Shown piece by piece: positions 15,801 through 30,800 of a DNA stretch of 64,000 nt. The notes beneath the pieces are model-generated. The model was not told the DNA's origin and searched no databases. It worked only from the letters and a program-made list of their open reading frames with translations. Origin of the DNA: Epiperipatus broadwayi (lineage: Eukaryota > Onychophora > Udeonychophora > Euonychophora > Peripatidae). The stretch is from positions 124,001 to 188,000 of the forward strand of contig JAQFVV010006857.1 in NCBI GenBank assembly GCA_028023455.1, read 5' to 3'. The position numbers and the translations under genes were made by a program. How positions within the stretch are numbered: the stretch's first letter is position 1; each line of letters starts with the position of its first letter.

Positions 15801-18800
15801 TCATAAATATATATCAATAACTTTAAATATTTTATGTAACTAATTACATCATTAATATAAATATTAAATAATAATAGTGCCAAAATTCTACCCTGAGGAA
15901 CTACTTGATGTATTGGTATAGTATCAGAAAACAGTATATAAGATTGATATAAAATTTCCGATTGATTAAATAAAATTTAAATTAATTAAATGTTTTTATA
16001 TTTAAATTATTTTATTAATTTTAAAAATAAATACATCTACATTCATTCTATCAAATGCTTGAGATAAATCAAGATAAACTATACTTATTCTATTATTATT
16101 AACAGCATGACATATATTATCATTTATTGTTAATAAATTTATGACATGATTTTGATTGAATAAAACCATGCTGAGAATTGTATTTCCGTATAAGATTATA
16201 AATAAAATTTTCAAACATTTTATAGAGAAAGTAGGTATTATGGAAATTAATCTATAATTTCATTTCATTTCTTATCTATTGGAACAATTCTAGTTATTTT
16301 AAATTGATCAGGAAAAACTCTTTCATCAATGTATTTTTGAAAAATAAGTTGAAGATTATAATAAATAAACAAATATTCAGAATGGAGAAAATTTTTACGT
16401 CTACTGATTTGAAAACAATGACAACAAAATTGAATTGTATAAAATTAGAACCATTTATAATAAATATTTTGTATAAGTCAGGTACCTGTTTTGATCAATT
16501 AATTAGCATTGTGATAGTTAATTTATTTAGAAGTATAAAATATTGTAATGTACATGATATATGATTCATAATGTGATTTTTTTTTTTTTTGCTTTTAATC
16601 AAAAATTATGTAAACTATTTTTTTATTTTTTATAATTAATCTGTTACTAATATATATTATTAAATTTATTAATAATACAGCATATACTGAACTGATTGAC
16701 TCATTTAGTTAGTTTGGAAATATTTATATATGAATAAAAAAAAATCTTTTGGTTAATTAAAAACTGAGCATATTATTATGGATAGCTAAAATTTATTAGA
16801 ATATAAAAATGAAATGTTTACTGAATGAATGATTATTTCAACAAGCAATTACATCAAACTTAATGTAGTTCAGATATGTGTGTGGATTTAAATTTTGGAT
16901 ATTGGAATCCATATATTGAACAGAAGATATATATAAAAGTCAGAATAGATTGTAACGTATACAGTGGAGGTGTAAACTATGCAATATTTTAGGCCCCCTC
17001 CCCCATGTACAAACTTATATAGCATATAATAGCTTATATTTTGTTGATAAATATTGATTAGAACATACTGTTTATTGTACTGCAATACTTTTCAACATGC
17101 ACATATATATAAAGTTATAGTATAATCAACATTTTTAAATAATAATAATGTAGTTATTAATAATAAATTGAGGGGACTCATTTAGATATATATTACTGAA
17201 TGTGTAAAAAAAAAAACTAACTACATATTTTTATTTTTAAAATAAAGTAAATAGCAAAATATCTAACTTTGTCACTTTTTTTTAATAACTTTTTTCTTTT
17301 ATAGAAACATAATAGTAAACTTGTTATCAAGAAATTAGCATTTCTCTAATTGTTTTGAAGTTTTAAAAATCAATATCAACTTTTAGTATGTTCTAAAATT
17401 TTGTAAAACTTTTAGTATTACATTTAATAAGATTTTATTACACAAATTACTGCACATCAAATTCAAAAAGAATAATAAAGAAAGAATAAAACTTATACAC
17501 TTTTGATATAAACCGAAGAAATTTTATTAATATATATAATTGTGTATAACTACTGGCATATTGTAAAACTTACTTATACATTTTATCCCCCCCCCCCAAA
17601 AAAAAAAAAACATGATTGCATATAGCACACACAGAGAGAAAAAAGGCTGCTCAAATATTTTAAAATTTGCAAATTTAAATGTTTTTTTTTTTGTTTGTTT
17701 GTTTGTTTAAATTTTCCCTTGATTTTCTTTTCATTGAATAGCATATAATTGAAGTCATGTAGTTAAATACAGTACAGTTTGCAAGTCCACGGTGTACTGT
17801 ATAAATGAAAATGCATGTACATGAAAAATTTCATGTTACAAATTGGCAAGAGTTCTAAGACATTTAATCACTATTAATAGTACTTTATTATTCCCTGTCA
17901 TCTCTTTAACATTTATTTTCATATCTCAATCATATATATTCCAAACATTATTAATAATCAATAAAGCAAGTCATATATTATATTAATGTAAGTTATATTG
18001 TGTAAGCACTTACTTAAAAAATTCCCCAACTTCCCAAGCACATTTATGAACATTATGCATATTTTCCCTTGATGTTTTATTGATTTTTTTTTTTTTTAAG
18101 TACTTTCAAAAGTGACTGGGGAATAGTGTTATTCTCAATTGTTATTATAATTTTATTACAAAGTTAATTTGTATAAGATATACTATGTAATACATTATTA
18201 TGATTTGTCTATATTTAAATGTGAAATAATCTGTTTACATAAATTGAAAACCCCTTTAGTAATATGAATAGAAACAATAAAAATGAAATTTCTTTCATTA
18301 TTATTCTACATATCTTTTCAAAATAAACTCAATAGATATAAGTTATAATCTAATAATTTAAATGATTGTTGTCATCTAAGTCGAGTAATTATTGTACACC
18401 TGGATCTCTTTTTATGTGGTAGATAGGTTCCACAGAAAACAAGCACTAAAATAATCGCACAAAATAGAGTTAACTTACATTGAAAAATGTGGGATAAAAC
18501 CAAGCAACAAGGTAAAATTACTTAAAAATTCACATTAAAAAAAAAAAAAAGGAAATAAATTATGACTAATAAAAAATTTCAAATATTTGAAAAAAATTGA
18601 TACAAGACAAACTTTTTTTATTAACTATTTAATTTTATTCAAAACAATACGTTCTTATGCGTAATTTATTTTACATTTTTTCATACATATTTTAATCATT
18701 ATAGATATTTGATAATATGCGGGTTCGTTTGTGAACTGGTAAGAAATCAGATTCGTAACAAGAGGAAATACAATTAGCACCAACTTCGGTCTCATGCTGT

Positions 18801-21800
18801 GTTAATGGTTTTCTGTTGACAATGTAATCGGTAATTAAACTGTGAGACGATGATTTTACTAATTGTTTATGAAGCTCGCGATATCCAGACTGCTATGTGT
18901 AGCTGTTAGAGAATGCACTTCCATGAGTGCAACCATATATATATATATAATACGCATCCACGAGTGTATTAATGATGACTAAAGGTTAAATTTCTTTTAT
19001 ACACTTATATACATGGAAAAACTTTTAGACAGAAAAAAGTTACAAGTAAAAATATTTAAGAACTTTTAAAGATACATTCTTTTTAAGTAGAAATTAAAAG
19101 TTCTTAAATATTTTTACTTGTAACTTTTTTCTGACTAATAATTTCTCCATGTATATAAAAGAAAATATAAACATACACATACATATAACTATTTATCTCT
19201 CATTGGAATTTAAGAGCACATTTATATTTCATGTCATTAACAAAAAATGATTTTCTATATTGATTAGAAAGTTGAAGACTTTCTTGAATCATTTTTGCTG
19301 TGAAACAAACAGGTTCCACTTGTTTCATTATCTTTTTCTAAATCTTCTAAGGTATCTAAATTTATTGCCAAACCTTTTTCCAACAGGCATTTAAAGTAAG
19401 TAAAATTTAATGCGTGTATATAAAATGGGGAAATCCCAATTTTAAGTGAAATATGAACTTCTTTATCGCATAAAAGAAAACCATATAAAAAGATATTAAA
19501 AAGAAACATGAATCGCATAACTTCAAAATCGCATTAAAAAAATCCGCACAAAAAAAGACCCAGGTGTACTTAATTTGAAATATAATTTGCCAAAGCAAAT
19601 TGACATTAAATCTAAGTACAGATTACATATATCATCTTTACTTGCTAAGGCAAACCTTTGAAAATATCAGAAGTGCAATCAGTTGTTAAATCTACAATAT
19701 TATGCTTACATCATTTACTAAAAAAATTTCCAATGAGGTGGATTATTAAGTAAAATAGGAGTCAACATACTATAAGTGAAAATAATCTGACTTTATCACT
19801 TAATTATTACACATACAAAAATTTCTGGCAAAAATTAAAGTTTATATATACTCAGAATTGGTTTAAAAAAAATTCTCATTAGTCATAATTTATATTAATC
19901 CAAATAGAATGTGAGCTAAATATATCTGAATCTTAAAAAAATCCCTAATGCATTTTGCATACCAAACAAATCTCAGTAGAAACAAAACTGCTTTCACATG
20001 TTTTTAATTGTCTATATTGAAAAAAATTGATGTGGAAAAAAAAAATTAACACAAGTAGAAATCTGATTGTAACTAAAAAGGATTTTATGTTATATAATTT
20101 TTAAATAAAAAAATAGAATTATAATTCATATTTATAACAGCAATTGCAAATAGTAAACTCAGAAAACTAAAGAAAAGAAGAATAATAAAAATAAAAAATA
20201 ATTAAATGCACCATTTCTAATATAAAAGAATTATTGAGAAAACCCGTTCTTATAAAAATTCAACCATCATTATTTAGAGAGCAATACTACTACTTTTCTC
20301 TACTATTGTTAAAATATTCTTCATTAAGTTCAGCAATTTTTTTTTAGTTTTAGTACTATTATTACAAACAAAAGCTTTTTTAAAATATGGATCTACTTTG
20401 CAAAGACCACTTGATCATGACCATGAAAGTTTGTGACTGGTTTTCAGTAATCCCTATCAAAAATTATTCTAACTGCTGCATTAAAAAAAAAAAAAAAGCA
20501 ATGATTTCCATATGAAATACATTAATATATATACAAACTTATATATAAATTATTGCTTGAAGGCAAATAAATAGTTAATACATTTATTATTTTTCGCATG
20601 CATTAGTGAAGCTGTAATTATACTATGTTTAATATGCCTGTTTAGCGCTTTGAGATATTAATACATTTATATAATACTGAACTTATATATTTAAAAAAAA
20701 TTTTTTTTTTTCTTTTTAATATATATATATACCTCTGTATTTGTGTAATAAGTATTCCATGCAGATCTCAAGGATTCTTGTCCTCCAATATCCCACATTA
20801 AAAAATGAATATTTTTCCACACAACTTCTTCTACATTGCTGCCTATGGTAGGAGACGTATGAACAACTTCACTCATTAAACTTAAAAACAAACAAACACA
20901 AACAATTGATTAAAATAAATATATATAATAAAACTAATCAAGTAAGTATTGATGCAAATCAAATATATAATCAAAGTTTAAAGTAAATATTTATTAATTA
21001 TTCCATGTATTCCAATCTAAATTTAATAATTTTACATTTACAAATATACATACACACGCAAAAAGTTATGAACATATATTTTGAGTTACTCTTCAATTTT
21101 TGTTGCTTCGTACAATTAAACAATTTAAGAATAAATAAATGCCAAAAGATTTATATTAATAATTTTCTTTTGCCTTTCAAATTGTAAGGCATTTATGAAA
21201 ATTTATAATTATTAATCAAAATTAAAAATAAACTCAGTTCAGCATGTTTATCACCAATACATATAAAAGCATACTTCTACAACCTTTAAAAATCCAGAAA
21301 GCATAGATAAGAATACTAGGCCACACTTAAATTATTTTCTATTTAGAAAGTCTAAATAATCAATCCTCAAAAAACTACATAATCAATGTAGTAGGCTTTA
21401 CATTTAAAATTAAATTAACAAAACTAAAGTTTTAGCACATATTAAGCTACATATATCTAAAATTATAACTATATATTTATCATTTCTCAATCTTTTATAC
21501 TAAATAAACAGAAATAAATTCTGAAGAAAGTATAATTAAAAATTTGGCATAACAAGACATCAAATCTAAATAAGGTTTGCACTACCAATTAATTCCTTAA
21601 CAGAACCTTATTAATACAGAATAAAGCTATATATTGTTTACAAAATATTAGGGTTCTTTAATATAACAAAGTTTGTGGTTAATTACCTCCACCTAGACTT
21701 ACCTTGGTATTTCATTATAATAGGCTATAAAAATGTAATATAGTAAAAATTGAATAAGAACTGAAATCATTATGTCCCTGTTTATTTACTTTATTAAGTG

Positions 21801-24800
21801 AGTCTTAATGCTCAATTTTTAATGAAGTTTTTTTGTTCAAATTCAAGTTAAAAAATGTACAAATTACTAGACTGTTGACTTAGATTTATAACCTTAAAAA
21901 CTTAGTTATCTAGATATGTAAAGGTCACTAAATTGGTATTATAATCTTTATTGAAATAAATTGCTTTTGTATTCAGAAATCAGCAGAGAAAATATGCATT
22001 GGCAATCTGATAACAATGAGTAAAATCACTTTTTCTTGAACAAAAAGTAGTGTGTTTTATTGCTTTAAATACAAGTAAAAAAAAAGTTATATGTAATTGT
22101 AAAAATTATTCATGATAGTTTTAGACTGGGCTATTATTTGCACTTTTTATCAATTCTTTTATTTTTAAAAATGCTTAATGTATTATAAAGTATGCTTATT
22201 TAATAACAATAAAACATCTTTATAAATGAAATTAACATATTTTTATCTTTTGCTTGTGTAACGAGCACAGACGTTCGTTACATTGTTTTTTTTTTATTTA
22301 TTAAACATGAAAGTAAATTAAAAAGTTCGCATTTAAAAGTTTTCTTTAAGAATTAAAAATTGAAATTAAATAACATCTTAAACTCGTATATATTAAATCG
22401 CACAGATAATGAAAAATTATTAAAATAAAACTTTATTAAAGAAAAAGTATTTTAAAACTAAATTTTAAAAAGATTTGGAGATAAAATTATATCTTTAAAT
22501 TTATCTTTAAATATATCTTTGATTTGGAAAACAGGTTAATTAATCAGAAATGGAAATGATAAATTTAATTAGTCAAATGTAAACCAGCCTTGGGCATTTA
22601 AATGTAACACCATCGGTCAGATAGAAAAACAATAGAAACTTTTAGCAAATGAAATAAATCCATTGGAAAATCGGACCTCAACGAAAAGGATCATCACATC
22701 GATGACGTAATGTTAAGTCAATCTTTCAAAGTAATATAAAAGGACAAGTTTGGAAATTATTAGTTAGTGATTAATGATTATTACGATGTGACGTATGTAT
22801 TAGTACGGAGTTGGAGGTGAAGGGATTGAAAGAGGCCCTTTCAATTCCTTCAGCTGTTAAAGAAAAGAGAGTGAAACATCGTTTTCTACATTGAGGACCA
22901 ACTAAATTAAAAAACCTCCGAATGAATAAATAAAACAACGGCTAAATGTATACCAATATCTTCAGGACGGCGTGGGAATTCCCGTTCAAACTTACTAACG
23001 ACAGATAAAGATGAACTGTTTAAAACCGTAAGAACTTTACAATTAATGAACATTAAATTAAAAACTTTTCATATTTAAAATAATTGCATTAGTTTCCTAT
23101 CTGACTAAAGTAGTTAAAATGTTATTTGATGTATTTTTTATTTATTTGTTTAAAATCATTTCCATTTATTTAATTTTGTTCTTTAAGTTTATTTCTGATT
23201 TCTGTTTTCCGACAACTTAAAATATATCAATGTTAAACTTAAGTCGGGCGTGAATGGCTGTATAGATTTGTAAAGTTATATTAGGGGAGGGTAATCTTAG
23301 GTTATTTGTGTCGTTGTTAAATTGGGTCAATGGATTGGATATATTGGTGTGATTAGTAGATGTAATATCAGATTCGCTACGGGCAGAATCGTTTCATACG
23401 CCGCACTCACCCGTTTGCCTATGGAAGGAATTATAAGACGGAGAACGCAGTTCCTTTCTATGGAGTTTTTTTTTTATTGCTCTTCTTGTCAGATAGATGT
23501 CATATTCCTATTTGACGAGAGGCAATTTCTTCTCTTAACTTTTTGGTGCTGCCGTATTTCGTATTACATTGAATGCATCGATATATCAGATAAATTGACG
23601 CCAGTTTTGGCTGCGAACCTTTAGCCTAAGGTTAAATGGGGATAGAATGTTTTATTTTCAAATGCAAATTTATGTAGTCTATTCATACTCGACCCTAAAT
23701 AAAAATGCATTAAATTTAAGTTGTTTATAGACGCTTGCATGGATTGGTTATCGGTTAAGTATGTTTTGGGTTTTCATGTTTGATCAAAATATATAGACAT
23801 TCGATAAATAATGATGCCTTACGGTGAGTATCTAAAATGTATTTATTCGGATGTCTTTTAAGTCATTGGTGACAATGCAAGTATCTTATGGTGAATACTA
23901 TTGGGTTACTTATAAATTTCCCTCTGCAATTGTCAGTATCAATGATTTTATATTTTGATCGTTTATGTTTACTTTGAAATGTTTTTAACCGTGTAATCTA
24001 TGTAACCGATCTATATGCAACATATTAAAACAAGCTTTTATAATCCCATCTGTGCGAACTTAATTAAAATGTAAACTTATAATATAATAGAAATTAAAAT
24101 GTAAATTAAAAATCTAAAGTAAAGTTAAAAAAATAATGTTAAAGTGTAAACTGATACTAAAACAATTTTCAATCTTATATATATATGTGCATAAATAAAT
24201 GTTTGTATGTTAATTACTGGCAGTGGCTTATTTTATTCTTTTTTTTATATATACTCTTATATTATATTATTAAATCTCTGCTACTCCCTGAGCTAGTGAC
24301 TTGGGCTAACGACCGGAAGCAAAATTTAAAAAAGAAAAAAAAATTTTTTTTTTTTTTTACTTACGTATCTGCCTACTTTATAAATTTTTCTAGGTTCAAA
24401 TACCTAGATGGCACCCTGTAGTGCAGTTTACGTTAAGTGACATTCTCCGGATCGTTACACTTGTTAGTTTTGCAATTAAAATTTTTTTAAAATTATCTAC
24501 GTTAATCCTAAGTCTTTATTTTAAAAAAATATAATGCTTGCTTTTGTATTTTTTACCCAATTCATATATCCTATGATATAAAGGTAAAAAATATTAAAAA
24601 GACAATGCATCTGTTACAAAATATTCTCAATATGTCTATTATTATTCACAATATATAAATTTAAATTATTTTATCAAGTCAACAAACACACATTAATGAT
24701 GTCAGGAGTAATGACATTATATGCTTTAATAATACGCTAATACAATATTTTTAACATTCTTTACGTATATCAGTTTTTTGAAATGTGCCAAAAATAAAAA

Positions 24801-27800
24801 CCTAGTGGCATGGGATCTAGGGTTCTTACTAATCATTCCATTAGCCTTTATCTTCCTATTCAATGGCAAGTAATTCATGGCCCTTTAATCAGATTATCAT
24901 CTACTGAAGTGTTATCCTGCTGAAACCACAATGAAATTTTCCATCATTTAAAACACTAGACAAAAGTATTACTAATATGCACCTATATTGGCACCTTTAT
25001 TATAACAAAGTCTATGATGTGATAATTCCAAATACCATATAATGCTATCAGTTACATTGTCCTTTGATTTTGATTCCCTAAGATTAAATTTGATCAGTTT
25101 TTCTTTCTTAAGTTAAACATGATTTAAAAATATATATACATTTTAACAGTATGTAAAAAGAATATGTGGTGAATAAGTGCAAGTAAACACATGTATATAT
25201 ACTTATAAATAGATACATAATCATGCTACAAAAATGTAAATAATGCAATATTGATCTAGATCATAAAAAAGGATTATCATGTATAATTCATTCTTCTTTC
25301 ACACCAATTCTTTTATAATAAAATCAAAATAGCTTTAAGAATGTGCATAAAATAAGTTAGCAAAGATTAAAGTATTTTTTTCTAAGTAAATATACACCCC
25401 AAGACAGAAGAAATATTTCTATTTAGGGCACTATTTACTCTTTTGGACATGGCAACTAATCTATAAACCTGTATACACATCTATACTTATTACAACAGAC
25501 TATAGAACTCAATCATGAAAACAAATTCTTTCAGTTTATGAAAACATGGGGGCACAATATTCAATTACAGCACCATCAATTACATATACAGAAGCAATAC
25601 TAGTTAGACTACATTTTAATAACAAAAATACTTAATTAGCAGAATATTAATAATGACAATAGTTCATAGACAAAATAGTAACAATACACATTAGTTTTTA
25701 CATATATTTTCCTGAATATAAATAGACATATAAACAAAAGAGTTAATCAGGATATATTTTCCAGGTATACTGTTTTCAAATACTAGTTCCAATAACTCCA
25801 ACTTGTTATAAAATATCTACTAAATCAATAAATGAATTTCATCTTACCTAAATTATATAGATTAAATTTAATTCAGTATGCAATAGAAATATATCCTGAC
25901 TTGATACATATTTATATATTATTTGAAATATAACCTAGCATATCACAAGTACTCAATAAATTTGATTTATAAATAGAATTTATTAAGTAGTATTGATTTT
26001 TCCCTTCATTTGATGGTTTGCATAACGAGTTTCTTTATTCTTTGTAATCTAAAAGTGAGTGCACTTTTGAAGAAGTTCACCATAATCTAAGAGCTATGAT
26101 TATGATGAACTTTACCAAAAGTGTGCTCCACTTTAGGTTATAAAGAAGAAAGAAATCACTTCGTTATGCAGACCAACAAACGTATGCAAATTTGAATTAA
26201 AATAAGTAATAATAAATTAAATAAAAAAGTTTAAACATGGGAGAAAAAAATATTAGAGCTTTTATTTTACTCCAAACACTTTCATAAAATTATTTTTTAG
26301 ATATTCTCATTATTTGAAGCTTAAGAAAAGTTTTCCTTGAATGACATGCCTTATTAAAAAATCTCATAATTCAACATTATGGATTCTTTTATCCGTTAAA
26401 TGAATACAGATTCTAGTACACAAAATGAAGTTAAGCAATCTTTATTATGTTGGATATATAATTCTCAGTTGGCTTTTCTTGATTAATAGTTTGTGTTCTT
26501 GATAAATCATCAATGCAGATTATAATTTCTAATTGAGATAAGATTTAATAAATGGTCTCCTTTGGTTACTTATCAGACATAGACTGCAGATAATCCAACA
26601 AGATCTCTTACCTTAGCTACATGTCATTGCAGGATTGCAGGCACAATGATTGTTATTCCCCACACTTTTGCTTCTATGGGTAGAGATCTTAATTTTCACT
26701 TCCAATATCTGTAATGAACATTCTAGATTATAATAACAACTGATGAAAATGAATTTTCAAGCTTGGATTGGCCTTTTTGTAATCTGCTGATCTATCACTG
26801 AAAAGCAATTCTCAAAAATAAAAATAAAATAAATAATCAACTTATTATTAAACAATAAACTCAGAAAATTTGATAAATAATTAATTAATTTAGAACAATA
26901 TAGAAGTAAAACAAACAAACTACTTCTTTTTAAAACTTGCTTTTTATATGACTATAATGATGATAAAAAAATCCAATGTTTCGACTATTTCATACAGTCT
27001 TTTTCAAGGTACACTAAACGTAATATTTATTAAGACTACAACCTTAAAAATATGCACCTGAAAAAATGACAGTAGGGACCTTTGCAAATCTTTAACACAA
27101 GATTTATTTAAAAGACAAGAGCGGCCACTCTTATCTTAATCTACTTTTTAAAATAAATAGGGGAATCTAAAGCATTTTGATTTGAGAGCATAAGGCTATT
27201 AAATACCTCACTAATTAAGTCCACAAATTCTATTAAGATTATCTTAATAGATTTCTAAGCATAAGATCTCAATACTGACTCGTTGTAAATCGAAAGATTT
27301 CGCGAGTGTTAATGTGTTATAGAATTTGTGGACTTAATTAGTGAGGTATTTAATAGCCTTATGCTCTCAAATCAAAATGTTTTAGATTCTCCTATTTATT
27401 TTAAAAAGTAGGTTAAGATAAGAATGGCCGCTCTTGTCTTTTAAATAAATCTTGTATTAAAGATTTGCAGAGTTCCCTACTGTCATTTTTTCAGGCACAT
27501 ATTCTTAAGGTTGTAGTTTTAATAAATATTAAGTTAAGTAACGAGTATGCGCTTTATAAATATAATTATTTATAAGATACACTCAAAAAAAATAAAAAAA
27601 ATATATAATAATAAATATCACATATTCCCCCCAAAAAAAAAAAAGAAAAAGAGAAAAGAAAATAATAGGTTTTTAATTAAATGTTTTAAAGGATATATGT
27701 AGATTTTTTTTTAAAAAAATAAAATAAAATGTTTGTGTTTAGATTGTGATTGTTTGTAATAGAAAAGGGGAATGGGAGATAAGGTACATTTTTGGTTATG

Positions 27801-30800
27801 AATATATTTTTAATTTAATATTTTTTTATTTTATTTTACTTTTTTTTTGGAATATATGATATTTATTATTATAGATATACATATTATTTTAGTGTACCTT
27901 GAAAAAGACTATATGAAATAGTCGAAATGTTGGATTTCTTTATCATCATTATAGTCACATAAAAAGCAAGTTTTAAAAAGGAGTTTGTTTTGTTTTATTT
28001 CTATATTGGATATTTATGAACTATTTTGGAAAGAAGAACTGTGTGATTGATATATTAAATTATTTAATTTAGAACAAATAAATTTCTCTTTTTAAAAAAA
28101 AAAAAACTTTAGAAATTATATAATTTAAAAAAATGTTTCAAAATTAAAAAAAAGTTTTTAAATACATTAATTAAAGTAATATATTTTTAAACTGATGCTA
28201 AAATTCTGTTAGCCTATTTTAAAAATCAAAAAAGAAAATAAATCATTTCATTTCTTTTTATAATTAAAGAAAATTGGAAAACTTAAATTTATACAATCTC
28301 ATAAAATATTTTCATAAAAGTTCACACTACTCTAATTTATATATTATCATATATATATCAACCTAATATTCTATAAGGTATGAGAACTTAAATAGTATTA
28401 TAAAATATAAGATTGAAGCAACTCAATTCCCTCTCCTTGGGAGATAAAAAAAATAGATTGCTTATTATTTGCATAGTTTTCATTACTTTATTTCATTTCT
28501 GATTTATTTTTATATCTAAAATCACTATCATATAGGATTAGTTTTAATTCAAAGAAAATATTAATTTAGATCTTCATTTGGATTCATTTAAATTTTTTTT
28601 ATCACTTGTTTAGTGCGAAGTTTTATCTTGCATGCTACATTTGCATGGCAACATTGCTATTAATCCCGAAAAGCTATCGGAAACAGATTCTAATAATTAG
28701 GAATGAAGTTATCTTTACAGCTAAAGTATTATTTATTTAACATTTAGATATTTTGATGTTTGTTTGAAGTCTCTAATCTCCTAATATTAGTGATAGTACT
28801 TTTCAAACAGGCAAAACTCTCTATATGTATTGATCACGTAATGTTTATTGATAATACTTTTGGTAATTCATATAATTATCTAAAGCTTTAATTTGGATAA
28901 TTTTTTTATGTGTTCACTGATTTGAAGACTATCTTTATCAGGATTTCTTTAAGTGTTTTGAATTCCATTTTCATCAAGATTTTCTCTTTTATCAGAAGTA
29001 TTTACTGTCTTACATAACAAGAGTGTTACAACATAAATGATATGCTTTAATCTTGTTTTTCATAAGATGCTGTGTAGATATACTTGATCTGCATTTATAA
29101 TATTTCCACTGTTATTAACATATCTTTATCTGGTGATCAATTTAATCATCAGACCAACAGACTTTGGTGCGAGGTTCATAATTTTTATATTTGTAAATTA
29201 AAAAGAATGCTAATACTGCTTTTACAGTTGTATGCTATTTCATATTTTTTTCATCATTCTGCAAATTACAAATACTGCAAATTTAGAGCAAGTTTTTTTA
29301 ATTTTATTATGATGACAAAATAATAATTATAGGTTCAGATAAGAATATCTAAAATATGACTAACTTCATGGGTTATCAAAATACTCTTGATTTCTATTAT
29401 ATTTATTAAGTTTCTGCTTCCTCTTTATTACTATCAATACCATCCATGAATGCGCTGAATACCGAAGATCACAATCACATCCTTTCCTAAAAAAACTTTT
29501 CGAGTTTCTGGTGCAATATTGCTATTATATATTTTTTAGAACAATTTGCAACAGTATATATATTTTAGAACAATTTGCAACAGTTATCAGTCTCAAACTG
29601 GATTAACAAAAATAATCAAAAAATAAAATTACTTTGAATTAAACATATGACAAATTTAAGTGAATATTACTATTAGAGAAAACAGGATTTAACTATTTTT
29701 AATAAATATAATATAGCAATTAAAAGACATGTAGTATGAATTCCATGAATTATCTAATGCATAGACAGGATTAACTTGGATTTTCCGCATCATTACTTTC
29801 AATGTGACCAAATGCCTTCAGAAACACATCGAACAAATATATTTATCCTCAACAATGGACTGGATCCTCATGAAAAAAATACAATTATCCAAAATCTATA
29901 CTTCACTACAAATTCCAAAACACTTCATCATAAGTATTACTTATTATAATCATCAGTGGATGCATACTTTTTCGTGAATGTCAAGTTCAAACTAGATTCA
30001 TTTTCCAATATTCTTGGCCTTTAACAAAATATAATTTTTTCATATTATTTTCCAGAAATTTCTATCTTAAGTTTTCTCATTTCAATTCAATCTTGTCTAT
30101 AAATAGTGACTAAATTACAAAACAATTGTATTCTATTTAGAAGTAATAAACCTCATTAGCGCCGTACATAATATTAAATCAGCAATGTTAAATGTGAAGA
30201 AACTTTCGTTTCAGCCACAGAGTAAAGACTTTGAGAAAATATGACACTAGTGAGGAAAATTTATTATCTTTTAAATAGAATTACAATCTGATCCTGCACT
30301 AACAAAATTCATTGATTATTAAAACGATTGTATCTATACAACTCATCACTTCAAATTTCATAACTTTTATATCTCTTTAACCTTCATCATCCTTATTTAC
30401 TAACTCTCTATAAGTTTCATAGTTATATCATTAATGATCCCTTGATGTCATTTCTTATATTAGTTTTGCTATTCATTATACCCATTTGAGTATCTATCAT
30501 ATCAATTTGACTCAGTAACATCAAATTTTGATCTGTTAACAGTCTCTTTATTTGTCTTAAAAATATGAATTTCTATCACAATTATTGAATCAATTTTACA
30601 ATAGGTCCCTATCTCTCCAATAATTTTATATTTCTTCATAATGTTCCCCTCAGTTTTATGGTTTTCTTCACCATTTTTATGTTTACATTCTTCTATACAA
30701 TGTTCTTGTTAGTTTTAAGGGCTTTTTCTATGGTCCCTTCATCACTTTTAGAAATTGCATTTTTCTCAGCATTTTTAAGTTCCAGAGTTTTTTTAATTCT

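Larger units (their letters stand above)
3895..20732 (-). other. ARL5 intron 3
   Basis: This intron of about 16.8 kb has GT-AG borders. It contains the repeats listed separately (4.9-5.3, 7.7-9.1, 12.0-12.4, 15.5-16.3, 19.0-19.2 and 20.6 kb). The remaining stretches (5.4-7.7, 9.1-12.0, 12.4-14.6, 16.4-18.7 and 19.2-20.5 kb) are AT-rich with homopolymer runs, and I see no gene in them. Confidence 0.85.

Noticed and set aside
23322-23624. Plus-strand ORF of 100 codons in the LTR-like element
   Set aside because: No gag, protease or other known domain. Likely chance in a less AT-rich region.
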